From the NCBI GenBank assembly GCA_009919985.1, contig RGAX01000015.1, forward strand, positions 1-22,920: a stretch of DNA of 22,920 nucleotides. Direction: 5' to 3'. Below the pieces are notes generated by a model. That model made no database searches and had not been told where the DNA came from. It was given only the letters and a program-made list of their open reading frames with translations. Shown in pieces: positions 9,701 through 16,404 of the stretch. Origin of the DNA: Opitutaceae bacterium. GTDB taxonomy: Bacteria > Verrucomicrobiota > Verrucomicrobiia > Opitutales > Opitutaceae. A program made the position numbers and the translations under genes. Position 1 is the stretch's first letter. Every line of letters starts with the position of its first letter.

Positions 9701-11081
9701 CAAGTTGAGCGCGATCGATTTGAGCCGCTCGTTCAGCCTGGGCCGCAGCGGCCAGCGCGCCAGCGCTTTGCGCAAAGATCAGCGCCCGGCGTTGGGCAAA
9801 ATCTCGACTCACAGCGCGGACATCACGCAGGAGTAAATCCGGACGACCCTGCGCAACAAAGCGCGGACGCTCCCAGACCACTGCATCCTGGGCGTTTCCA
9901 TCACCCGCATCCGAGGTTAAAAGATACAGCGTAACGTTGCCATCGGCATCGGCCGGCGGGACTTTGAGCCGTAGTTCTTGCCGCGAGGTCAAGGGCTCCA
10001 CCGCTTCTTGCCAAGACTTCGGTCCATCGACTTTTCCGATGTGACCCACGCTATTGAAACGCCAGAGTGCCTGTTGCCACAACTCAATGACGCTAGTGAT
10101 CGCAGCGACATCGGCAGCTTTGGCCGAGCGCCAGTGCGCACGAATTTCATCCAGCACCAACGATGATTTCTGCGACTCGAGCATCGTCCAAAGAGCGGCG
10201 AGATATTTAGCGCTGAGCCCGCGTTCGCGTGCGAGGTTCTCGACCGTCTTAACGCCCGATTTAAGTGCGGCCTTTTCCTCGAGCAAAGCGCTGAAGTAAC
10301 TCGCCAGCGGGAGTCGACCACCTGAGTTCGTTTCGACCATATTTCCCTGCAAATTCACTTTTGAGCTACCGCGCGCGTCGGTGTAGGTCGCATAAATCGC
10401 GCGGATTTTCGCCATTAATGCATCGGTTTGATCACGTCTGCTCGTTCCGGAGGAGAACTCAATCCCATCGGGCAACAGCATCGCGTGTTCGGAGATTTCT
10501 TTCGCCGCGTCGAGGTACTTGGTGACGAGCGAAGGCGACATTACGAGCGCCTGTCCCGTATTCATGAAGCCTTCGCCTGCCGCCCCATCGATCGGAAATT
10601 GCTTCGCCGGATCTAGTGAATCGATTCCCGTTAAATCGCGAATCGTGTAGGTGTATTCAGCATTGGAAAGGCGGCGCAAGACGACTGGACCCGGATCACC
10701 CGCGCGCTCTTGCGCAAGGGTCTTGAGCGTGTGATCAATCCAGCCCGTGAGTCGGGCGAGTTCGGCTTCCTTGGGCTGGGGTTTATCGGCTGGCGGCATC
10801 TCTTCATTGGCGAGTTGCTCCGCGACTTTTTTCCAAACCAAAGGATGCCGTTTTACGTCAGCTAAAGTGGCAAACTGCTCGAGATCGAGTTCCCCTTTTT
10901 GTTTCTCCGTAGAGTGGCACGACACACAATACTCCTTAATGATCGGCCGAACCTGTGTGTCGAACGTATCGGTGGAAAGTTTACCTAACTGCTTCTCCGC
11001 ATCAGCCCCCATCAGGCCTGACGCCGCAATTCCAGCCACCAGCATAAAACTAAAAACACGGGGTAAAAACATGGGTAACAT
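6795..11081 (-). CDS. giant DUF1592-family protein with two c-type heme motifs (PSCyt1/DUF1587/1595/1592/1588/1585)
   Basis: The 1,428-residue exported protein has, in order: signal peptide (1-28), a cytochrome-c-like region with CVSCH at 52-56, DUF1587 (about 134-196), a long unassigned middle (about 200-1015), DUF1595 (about 1016-1076), DUF1592 (about 1083-1211), DUF1588 (about 1221-1326) with CASCH at 1301-1305, and DUF1585 (about 1346-1421). Two CxxCH sites imply covalent heme and dependence on cytochrome c maturation. The family has no proven reaction; a periplasmic oxidation of complex substrates is a common proposal. The ATG at 11081 is chosen because it yields a compact signal peptide; 11072 would also do, and 11138 has an AAGAAG upstream but adds 19 poorly fitting residues. 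It leads a pair with DUF1552. Confidence 0.9.
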   Translation of the reverse strand: MLPMFLPRVFSFMLVAGIAASGLMGADAEKQLGKLSTDTFDTQVRPIIKEYCVSCHSTEKQKGELDLEQFATLADVKRHPLVWKKVAEQLANEEMPPADKPQPKEAELARLTGWIDHTLKTLAQERAGDPGPVVLRRLSNAEYTYTIRDLTGIDSLDPAKQFPIDGAAGEGFMNTGQALVMSPSLVTKYLDAAKEISEHAMLLPDGIEFSSGTSRRDQTDALMAKIRAIYATYTDARGSSKVNLQGNMVETNSGGRLPLASYFSALLEEKAALKSGVKTVENLARERGLSAKYLAALWTMLESQKSSLVLDEIRAHWRSAKAADVAAITSVIELWQQALWRFNSVGHIGKVDGPKSWQEAVEPLTSRQELRLKVPPADADGNVTLYLLTSDAGDGNAQDAVVWERPRFVAQGRPDLLLRDVRAVSRDFAQRRALIFAQSAGALAAAAQAERAAQIDRAQLAREHGVSDEALSAWFDYLGVGEAKSKFALELLKQPIVGRGNFPFIQGWGEGDSPVILANASDQIVRIPGAMEPHSIAVHPSAQSQVVIGWRSPIAETFRIDTTVNHAHIGCGNGIRWALELRRGQTRQTLAQGTLAAGKLAKIDPIESVGLLPGDLISLLIGSRGDAGCDLTTVNLTLTSAGVQPQTWNLADEVSGTMIVGNPRADRFGHAGVWQFYTEPENLISTPQRIIPARSLLAKWQTAGDPTKRARLAQEIQNLLMGGPPTRANAAAAADKTVSPAVKEAEAARLNLYQELAAFGGPLFSERLISVQEHLKNDAKPVNEFGLELAQFGRPFSGGTKIDASSLAVQAPAVIEIRLPAELVAGSEFVTSGTLDAKAGAEGSVQLQVLAAKPDYAAGRLANAVLETNANGLWTAGTRKPVYSAPIVVHEHSVAWTRYAEGFNAFRDFFPAALCYQKIVPIDEVVTLTLFHREDEPLKRLMLDQAQSSNLDRLWTDLHYVSQDALLLVDVFEQLWQYATQDADPKAFEPMRKPINERAAAFRRMLSDTEPRHVEALVAWAERAYRRPLTSSEAEALRELYRTLRAKDLPHAEAVRLVLARVLVSPHFLYRGETPGPALAQVPLSDRELATRLSYFMTSSLPDDVLLGAAAAGRLHEPAVIATQARRLLKDERVRRMAIEFACQWLHIRDFDTLDEKSDRHFPSFVGLRGAMYEESIRFFTDLFQGDRSVLSILDADHTFLNEALAQHYGIPDVKGEAWRRVEGVKAFSRGGILGQATTLAKMSGASRTSPILRGNWIAEFILGEKLPRPPKDVPQLPQDEATESLTVRELTEKHTSDPRCASCHAKIDAFGFSLEHFDSIGRWRERDLGGRPIDAKAKVADGTQIEGLAGLRDYLVTKRRDAFLAQFNRKLLGYALGRSVMLSDEPLLEEMRAQLQANDYRVSVAIEAIVRSRQFREIRGRETQYEQ

Positions 11082-11205
11082 AGCTAGGCTAAAGACGCGG
11101 CCCGGAGAAAGAAAATCAGAATCCCCTCGTATATTCATTCATTTCTTCTTTTTGCGGTATCGCCTTCCGCTTCCAAATCTACACGGTAGACGCAACCCCT
11201 ACCCC
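11082..11205. promoter_or_regulatory. divergent intergenic region with a small inverted repeat
   Basis: These 124 bp separate the divergent DUF1592 gene and the binding-protein gene and should hold promoters for both. A perfect 5-bp inverted repeat, TCTAC-ACG-GTAGA, lies at 11178-11190, only 15 bp before the binding-protein start, and could be an operator. AT-rich TATATT at 11130-11135 is a possible -10 for the plus strand but has no convincing -35 partner. Assignments are tentative. Confidence 0.25.
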
Positions 11206-12177
11206 ATGAAGCTACCCCTGCTTTGGTTGTTGTTTGTCATCCACATCGCCTTGCCCGCTGCTTTAAAGGCAGCGGATCGAGGTTACACGATTGCTGTGAT
11301 TCCGATGGGAACCACGCACGAATATTGGAAATTGATTCACGCCGGAGCGCTCAGAGCACAAGCGGAGTTTCAGAAAAACGGCGTTGCCGTAGAAATAATC
11401 TGGAAAGGTCCGCTCCGCGAAGACGACCGCGACCAGCAAGTGCAAGTCGTGGAAAATTTCATCGGCCGCCGCGTGAGCGGCATCGTATTGGCTCCGCTCG
11501 ACGCGCACGCGCTGGTGGCTCCCGTCGAGCAAGCGGTACGCGCAGGCATTCCGGTCGCCATCGTCGATTCCGGCTTAAACTCGACCGCTCCGATCAGCGT
11601 CATCTCGACAGATAATCGCGCTGGCGGCCGACTCGCCGCTCGGCGGCTGGGCACTTTGTTAAACGGCAAAGGCAACGTCATCTTGCTGCGCGTACAAGTC
11701 GGCGCAGCCAGCGCCGAGCAACGCGAGGAAGGTTTTCTCTCCGAGCTAGCGGCCAGCTTTCCCGACATAAAAGTCATCTCCTCCAACCAACACGGCGGCG
11801 CCACTCGCGACACGGCCTTGGCCGCTTCACAAAATCTCCTCAACCGCTACCGCACCCAAGTCGACGGCATCTTCACTCCAAACGAATCCACCACCGCTGG
11901 CATGCTGCTTGCGCTCAATAATATCGGCCTCGGCGGCGGTAAAGTGCGCCTCATCGGTTTCGCCAACAGCCAAAAATTTGTCGAAGCCCTCCAACACCAC
12001 GACCTGCAAGGACTCATCCTCCAAGACCCCGTAAAAATGGGCTACCTCGGGGTAAAAACCATCGTCGAATCGTTGCAGGGTAAAAAAGTTTCATCCGCCG
12101 TCGACACGGGCGTTGTGCTTGCCACGGCCGAAAACCTCAAAGACCCAAGTGTCGCTGCGTTACTCCCGTCCCCTTGA
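11206..12177 (+). CDS. periplasmic sugar-type substrate-binding protein (RbsB-like)
   Basis: The 323-residue protein belongs to the type I periplasmic binding proteins of the ribose/galactose/LacI group. It has a Sec signal peptide ending near residue 22 (LKAA), then YTIAVIPMGTTHEYWKLIHAG, which is the usual opening strand and helix. GIVLAPLDAH, VAIVDSGLN and GIFTPNESTTAGMLLAL are standard segments of the two lobes. Its ligand cannot be read from the sequence. No permease or ATPase gene accompanies it, so it is either an orphan serving a distant transporter or a ligand sensor. The ATG at 11206 is chosen because it starts the signal peptide; a start at 10747 would run antisense through the DUF1592 gene. 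No Shine-Dalgarno is present. Confidence 0.88.
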   Translation: MKLPLLWLLFVIHIALPAALKAADRGYTIAVIPMGTTHEYWKLIHAGALRAQAEFQKNGVAVEIIWKGPLREDDRDQQVQVVENFIGRRVSGIVLAPLDAHALVAPVEQAVRAGIPVAIVDSGLNSTAPISVISTDNRAGGRLAARRLGTLLNGKGNVILLRVQVGAASAEQREEGFLSELAASFPDIKVISSNQHGGATRDTALAASQNLLNRYRTQVDGIFTPNESTTAGMLLALNNIGLGGGKVRLIGFANSQKFVEALQHHDLQGLILQDPVKMGYLGVKTIVESLQGKKVSSAVDTGVVLATAENLKDPSVAALLPSP

Positions 12178-12244
12178 GCCCGTATTCATTCTAGACTTCT
12201 CGAATCCCACTTTTTTAGTTTTTAACCCACCTACTTATTCCTCA

Positions 12245-13078
12245 ATGAACTCCCCCACGCTGGCCCTGCCGCACCACCGCATCTCGCCCCAGGACGTCGA
12301 AAACTACCACCGCGAAGGTTATCACGTCTTCCGCAAACCAGTTTTCCCTGAGGCCAAATTTCTTGGTCTCAAAAACTGCTTCGAAAACATTCTCAACAAC
12401 CTCAGCGCCGACGTCCGCCCCGAATCCATGGACGTTCCGCACTTTCAACATCCAGAACTCTTCCAATGGTTGTTTGCCGACGAGATCATGAACCTCGTTG
12501 AGCCGATCATCGGACCAGACATCGCTCTTTTTGCCAGCCACTTCATCTGCAAACCCAAGGGCAACGGCAAACGCGTCCCGTGGCATGAGGATTCGCATTA
12601 TTGGCAGACGATGATCAAGCCCATGGAAGTCGTGACCGTGTGGCTCGCGATCGACCCTTCCTCCACCGAAAACGGCTGTATGCGAGTCCTTCCTCGCACG
12701 CACTCGAGCGGCAAAATGGGTTTCTCCGATTATGATGATCTCAAACCCGGCGAAGCTGTCTTCAACGACGAGATCAAGTCCTCCCAACGCGACATGTCGC
12801 ACGTGGTACCCATTGAACTCGACGCCAATCAATGCAGCCTCCACGACGGGCGCATCATCCACGGCAGCGAACCGAATCTCAGCACCAAACGTCGCTGCGG
12901 CTACACGATGCGCTTTGTGAGCACGCGCACCCGCGCCAACCACGAACAAATCGGCTCCTGGCATCACATGTACCTCGCCCGCGGCCGAGATCACGCCGGT
13001 AACGTCTATGGCGACCCGACCCGAGCCTACGAAGAACTCGCCCGCTTCCGCACCAAACACGGCAAAAACGGCCATTGA
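12245..13078 (+). CDS. phytanoyl-CoA dioxygenase (PhyH) family oxygenase
   Basis: The 277-residue protein is an Fe(II)/2-oxoglutarate-dependent hydroxylase of the PhyH family. The iron-binding set is visible: His114 and Asp116 in PWHEDSHYW, and distal His206 in IIHGSEPN. Arg216 or Arg217, about ten residues later, is placed to bind 2-oxoglutarate. ENGCMRVLPRTH is the usual segment between them. The substrate is unknown; bacterial members hydroxylate many small molecules and this one need not act on phytanoyl-CoA. It lies 67 bp after the binding-protein gene on the same strand, so co-transcription is possible. The ATG at 12245 is chosen because the longer reading back to 12113 overlaps the upstream gene and lacks family-like sequence. 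No signal peptide is seen, so it is probably cytoplasmic. Confidence 0.9.
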   Translation: MNSPTLALPHHRISPQDVENYHREGYHVFRKPVFPEAKFLGLKNCFENILNNLSADVRPESMDVPHFQHPELFQWLFADEIMNLVEPIIGPDIALFASHFICKPKGNGKRVPWHEDSHYWQTMIKPMEVVTVWLAIDPSSTENGCMRVLPRTHSSGKMGFSDYDDLKPGEAVFNDEIKSSQRDMSHVVPIELDANQCSLHDGRIIHGSEPNLSTKRRCGYTMRFVSTRTRANHEQIGSWHHMYLARGRDHAGNVYGDPTRAYEELARFRTKHGKNGH

Positions 13079-13087
13079 TCGAACTAC

Positions 13088-13115
13088 CGCGGCCCTCACG
13101 ACCCTGAGGGCCGCG
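13088..13115 (+). terminator. strong hairpin between phyH and tRNA-Val
   Basis: An 11-bp perfect stem (13088-13098 with 13105-13115, arms CGCGGCCCTCA and TGAGGGCCGCG) encloses a 6-nt loop, 10 bp after the phyH stop. No T-tract follows on either strand, so it is not a textbook intrinsic terminator. It sits between convergent transcripts and could serve both. Confidence 0.5.
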
Positions 13116-13176
13116 AATCACCTGTGATAACTTAACCGGTTTCAAAGCGTTCCCCAACTCGCGTAAAGCGCTGCAA

Positions 13177-13253
13177 TGGTGGACCTTACTGGACTCGAAC
13201 CAGTGACCTTTTCGATGTCAACGAAACGCTCTAACCAACTGAGCTAAAGGTCC
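13177..13253 (-). tRNA. tRNA-Val (GAC anticodon)
   Basis: The minus strand folds as a full cloverleaf. Acceptor arms are GGACCTT and AAGGTCC, the D-stem is GCTC/GAGC, and the anticodon stem TTTCG/CGAAA holds loop TTGACAT with anticodon GAC. The T-arm is ACTGG-TTCGAGT-CCAGT. Discriminator A and CCA are encoded (13180 to 13177). The first 36 nt also serve as the end of ribF, so the tRNA is probably cut from the ribF operon transcript by RNase P. Confidence 0.97.
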
Positions 13254-14162
13254 CCAAAAAGCAGAAAGGGGAATCAATTCCTCCAACCCAGAAAATTTCA
13301 TCTCCGAGCGCAGGAAACGCAGCCACTCGACGCTGATTTCATCACCCTCGCCAAAAGGGCATTCCCCGAAAACATGCGTCTCCAAGCAAGGTAGCGTCAC
13401 CTGCTCCACCGTCGGCCGTAAACCGTAATTCGCCACACCGCAAAGCGAGACGGCCGATTTGCTCCCCAAAACTCGCACCGCGTACACGCCAAACTTAGGC
13501 CGCAATGCCGGAGACCACGCTACATTGAGCGTGGGAAAACCGATCGTGCGGCCCAGACGCTTCCCCGCGGTAATCACACCGCGCGCCGCATACGTATGGC
13601 CGAACAAGCGATTCGCCGTCACGACATCCCCCGCCGCTAAGAGCGTGCGGATACGCGTGCTACTGATCGGTTCCCCATCGAGATTCACCCGCGGCGCGCT
13701 AAATACACCCAGCCCAAGTCGACGTCCTTCTTGAATCAACAACGTTACATCACCGCGCCGCCCCTGGCCGAAACGCCAGTTTTCGCCCACATAGACTGCG
13801 GCCAAGAGCGGTAAATGAATGCGCAGATGCGGCAAAAATTCCTCGGCCGCGATCTTCGCGTAATTCGGCGTGAAGGGTTCTACAATCAACACCTCAACTC
13901 CGAGTTGTTGTAAGCACGCCGCCTTCGTCTCCATGTCCATGATCAGGGGCGTGGGATTATCCGGACGAAACAACACACTTGGATGGGGCGCAAACGTGAG
14001 CACCGCCGCGATTCCGCCGCTACGCCTGGCCGATTGCACGGCTGCCTCAATCACGCTGCGGTGACCGAGGTGTACACCGTCAAACATCCCAATGGCAAGG
14101 TGCACGGGTCGCGGCGAAAGCGACGCGTGGGCGAGGCCGGCGGACTGCACCATGGGGTTCAC
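13218..14162 (-). CDS. ribF: bifunctional riboflavin kinase / FAD synthetase
   Basis: The 314-residue enzyme makes FMN from riboflavin and FAD from FMN. The N-terminal adenylyltransferase has GMFDGVHLGHRSVIE and ISSTRIR; the C-terminal kinase has KRLGRTIGFPTLNV. The start is GTG at 14162, overlapping the truB stop by GTGA; an in-frame ATG at 14153 is an alternative. Length is normal for the family. The last 11 codons (GPLAQLVRAFR) and the stop are read from the 5' half of tRNA-Val. There is no earlier in-frame stop, so the protein appears to carry a tRNA-encoded tail. Grouping with truB, rbfA, infB and nusA is a conserved arrangement. Confidence 0.93.
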   Translation of the reverse strand: MNPMVQSAGLAHASLSPRPVHLAIGMFDGVHLGHRSVIEAAVQSARRSGGIAAVLTFAPHPSVLFRPDNPTPLIMDMETKAACLQQLGVEVLIVEPFTPNYAKIAAEEFLPHLRIHLPLLAAVYVGENWRFGQGRRGDVTLLIQEGRRLGLGVFSAPRVNLDGEPISSTRIRTLLAAGDVVTANRLFGHTYAARGVITAGKRLGRTIGFPTLNVAWSPALRPKFGVYAVRVLGSKSAVSLCGVANYGLRPTVEQVTLPCLETHVFGECPFGEGDEISVEWLRFLRSEMKFSGLEELIPLSAFWGPLAQLVRAFR

Positions 14163-14884
14163 AAAGCGATACTCGGCACCACGTCGCGCGGATGCAGTAA
14201 ATGTTTTTCCAGCTCAGGCAACGTGAGAGCGTTGATCTGATCTAGGGTGAGCGCGCGCTCGAGCGTGAGCTTGTCGGTCGCCGTGCGGCGCAAGGCCGAA
14301 AGGTGTCCGCCGCAGCCGAGTTTTTCCCCGAGATCGTGCGCGAGCGTGCGCACATAGGTGCCTTTCGTGCAGCGCACACGAAAATCAATTTCCGGCAGCG
14401 CGAAACGCGTGATCTCCCAACTCATCACGCGAATGAAGCGCGGTTCGCGGACGACTTCCTCGCCCTTGCGCGCCAATTTGTAGAGAGGCACACCGTCGAT
14501 CTTGATCGCAGAAAACATCGGCGGCATCTGGTATTGGTCGCCTTGCATGGTTTTAATAACCGCGGCCACGTCCGCCTCGGTCAACGCGGGGACGGGCCGC
14601 GTCGCCAAGACCTCGCCATCGGCATCCTGCGAATTGGTGGTGATGCCGAGCTTGATCGTGCCGGTGTATTCTTTGTCGAGACTGATGAGGTACTGTGAAA
14701 CGGCGGTCGCTTTACCGACCAGCACCACGAGCAACCCGGTCGCCATCGGATCGAGTGTGCCCGCGTGACCGATGCGTTTCATCCTGAGCTTACCGCGCAG
14801 TCGCGCGATCACGTCGTGTGAGGTATGATCTGACGGTTTGTCCACCAGCAGGATGCCGTCGAGTTCTTTGGCGGGCACGAGCAT
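14159..14884 (-). CDS. truB: tRNA pseudouridine(55) synthase TruB
   Basis: The 241-residue enzyme converts U55 in the T-loop of tRNAs to pseudouridine. The catalytic motif HAGTLDPMATG is at residues 40-50, with Asp45 as the nucleophile. LLVDKPSDHTSHDVI near the N-terminus and RCTKGTYVRTLAHDLG further on are family hallmarks. It is shorter than the roughly 300-residue enzymes and probably lacks a full C-terminal PUA domain. The ATG at 14884 has an AAAGGA about 9 nt upstream, one of few clear Shine-Dalgarno motifs in this window. It begins 3 nt after the end of the DHH gene and overlaps ribF by 4 nt. Confidence 0.95.
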   Translation of the reverse strand: MLVPAKELDGILLVDKPSDHTSHDVIARLRGKLRMKRIGHAGTLDPMATGLLVVLVGKATAVSQYLISLDKEYTGTIKLGITTNSQDADGEVLATRPVPALTEADVAAVIKTMQGDQYQMPPMFSAIKIDGVPLYKLARKGEEVVREPRFIRVMSWEITRFALPEIDFRVRCTKGTYVRTLAHDLGEKLGCGGHLSALRRTATDKLTLERALTLDQINALTLPELEKHLLHPRDVVPSIAL

Positions 14885-14887
14885 GAT

Positions 14888-15904
14888 TTAGGTTTCCTTT
14901 ATGCCTGAAGCGACGAGGCGAATCTGCTCACGGAGCAAATCGAGCAGACGAGTGTAAAATTCATTCGCTTCCATTTTAACACTTAAACCTGCCGCGCAGG
15001 CGTGGCCGCCGCCATGGAACGCCGCGGCGATACGATCCATCCGATAAGCCGCGTTTTTGGCGCGGAGGCTGGCTTTTACCACGCCCTCGGGCCGCTCTTC
15101 GATCAACACGCCGATTTCGACGCCTTCAATGCTCCGCGCGTAATCAACCATTCCCTCGGTATCTTCACCCGAAGTGCCGGTCTCGGCAAAAATGCCAGCC
15201 GGTAAACGACCGACGCAGACGAGTCCATCGCACTCCACGCGCAACGAGGCCAAGAAGCGCTGCAAGAGCTGCAACTTACCCGTGGTTTCACGCTCGTAAA
15301 GTTCGTAGCCCACGACGGCCGGAGAGGCGCCGCGCTGGACTAATTCGCCCGCGAGCAGAAAGCAGCGGTGCGAGGTCGCTGGAAACCGAAATTGGCCCGT
15401 ATCGGTCACGATACCCGTGTACAAGGCCTGTGCCGTTAGCGCATCGAGCGGTAAACCGGCATCAAGAAACATTCCCGCGAGAATTTCGCAGGTCGCAGCC
15501 GCGTCAGTGTCGATGAGATTGAGCGTCGCAAAACCGCCGTTAGACAGATGATGGTCCACGCACGCCGCGGGTGCAGCGTAGTGCGCTTTCAAACGTTCGC
15601 CGGCACGCGCGTGATCCGCGCAATCAACATAGATCGCCGCGCGACGCTCGTTGCGTGCGACCACATCATCGGTGCGGTAAAACGTCAGACCCTGCGTCAA
15701 AAAAGCGAGTCGTCGCGGCACAGGGTCGGCGTTAACGCAGATCACATCATGACCCGCAGCAGCGAGCACGCGAGCGAGTGCGACTTGGGATCCGATACAA
15801 TCACCATCGGGCCGGGCGTGGCCAATGATCGCGATGGGGCGGCCGGCCAACTCAGTTCTCAGCCGGCCAAAAGCCTCCGCTAGGACTGGAAAATACTTCG
15901 CCAC
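14888..15904 (-). CDS. DHH/DHHA1 phosphoesterase, NrnA-like (oligoribonuclease / pAp phosphatase)
   Basis: The 338-residue protein belongs to the DHH superfamily. It shows HARPDGDCIGS at residues 29-39, VDCADHA near 93-99, the DHH motif at 117-119, and the DHHA1 substrate-binding motif GGGHACAAG near the C-terminus. NrnA-type members degrade short oligoribonucleotides and pAp, and they are commonly found between rbfA and truB, as here. The start codon is GTG at 15904, just 2 nt after the rbfA stop, so the two are probably translationally coupled. Which substrate is preferred cannot be told from sequence, hence no gene symbol. Confidence 0.92.
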   Translation of the reverse strand: MAKYFPVLAEAFGRLRTELAGRPIAIIGHARPDGDCIGSQVALARVLAAAGHDVICVNADPVPRRLAFLTQGLTFYRTDDVVARNERRAAIYVDCADHARAGERLKAHYAAPAACVDHHLSNGGFATLNLIDTDAAATCEILAGMFLDAGLPLDALTAQALYTGIVTDTGQFRFPATSHRCFLLAGELVQRGASPAVVGYELYERETTGKLQLLQRFLASLRVECDGLVCVGRLPAGIFAETGTSGEDTEGMVDYARSIEGVEIGVLIEERPEGVVKASLRAKNAAYRMDRIAAAFHGGGHACAAGLSVKMEANEFYTRLLDLLREQIRLVASGIKET

Positions 15905-15906
15905 GT

Positions 15907-16317
15907 TTAGGAGGCGGGGGGTGGCGTTGACTGAGGTAGCGAAACGGCCGGGGCAGGCGGTTCCGCCAACGAGGGGTTTGCACGCACCATATCGTCGAGC
16001 ATCTGGAGGACTCGAGCGCTACGCGGCGTCGTTTCGTCGATAGCGTAGGAGAGTTTAGGCAAAAATTTGAGCGTGATGCGTCGGGCCAGCTCCTCGCGGA
16101 TGTCGCGAGCTTTGCGGCGCAGCCAAGCCATCTGGCGGATGATCTCGTCGTCGTCGTTGGCGAGGATCGCAACAAAGACTTTGCCGTCGCGCAGGTCGGT
16201 CGAGATGCGGACTTCCGTCACCGTGATCGCAACGGCTTCGTGCTGATAATGCTTCCGCAAAATATCGTTCAGCTCACGGTGGATGAGCTCGTTGATGCGG
16301 ACGGTACGGTTACTCAC
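15907..16317 (-). CDS. rbfA: 30S ribosome-binding factor RbfA
   Basis: The 136-residue protein helps mature the 30S subunit by acting on the 5' end of 16S rRNA. RINELIHRELNDILRK at the N-terminus and FLPKLSYAIDETTPRSARVLQMLDDM towards the end fit the single KH-like domain of the family, although internal segments are only moderately conserved. The last 20 residues are Pro/Ala/Ser-rich, probably disordered. The start is GTG at 16317. It follows infB by 87 bp, a gap that holds a strong hairpin, and precedes the DHH gene by 2 nt. Confidence 0.92.
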   Translation of the reverse strand: MSNRTVRINELIHRELNDILRKHYQHEAVAITVTEVRISTDLRDGKVFVAILANDDDEIIRQMAWLRRKARDIREELARRITLKFLPKLSYAIDETTPRSARVLQMLDDMVRANPSLAEPPAPAVSLPQSTPPPAS

Positions 16318-16375
16318 GGCGTTTACAGGGTCTAATCGACTTGGAGGGAGCGCAGTAGCGGAAAATATCTACTCA

Positions 16376-16400
16376 CATCGCCCGCACGCGGCGGGCGATG
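16376..16400 (-). other. intercistronic hairpin between infB and rbfA
   Basis: A 10-bp perfect stem (CATCGCCCGC at 16376-16385 with GCGGGCGATG at 16391-16400) encloses a 5-nt loop, 5 nt after the infB stop. On the transcribed strand it is followed by GTGAGTAGATATTTTCC rather than a clean U-tract. It may be a leaky terminator, an RNA-processing site or a 3'-end stabiliser. The stem is seen; the role is inferred. Confidence 0.4.
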
Positions 16401-16404
16401 CAAC

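Noticed and set aside
10747..11205. N-terminal extension of the substrate-binding protein from an upstream ATG
   Set aside because: The extension is antisense to the start of the DUF1592 gene and would hide the signal peptide that begins at 11206.
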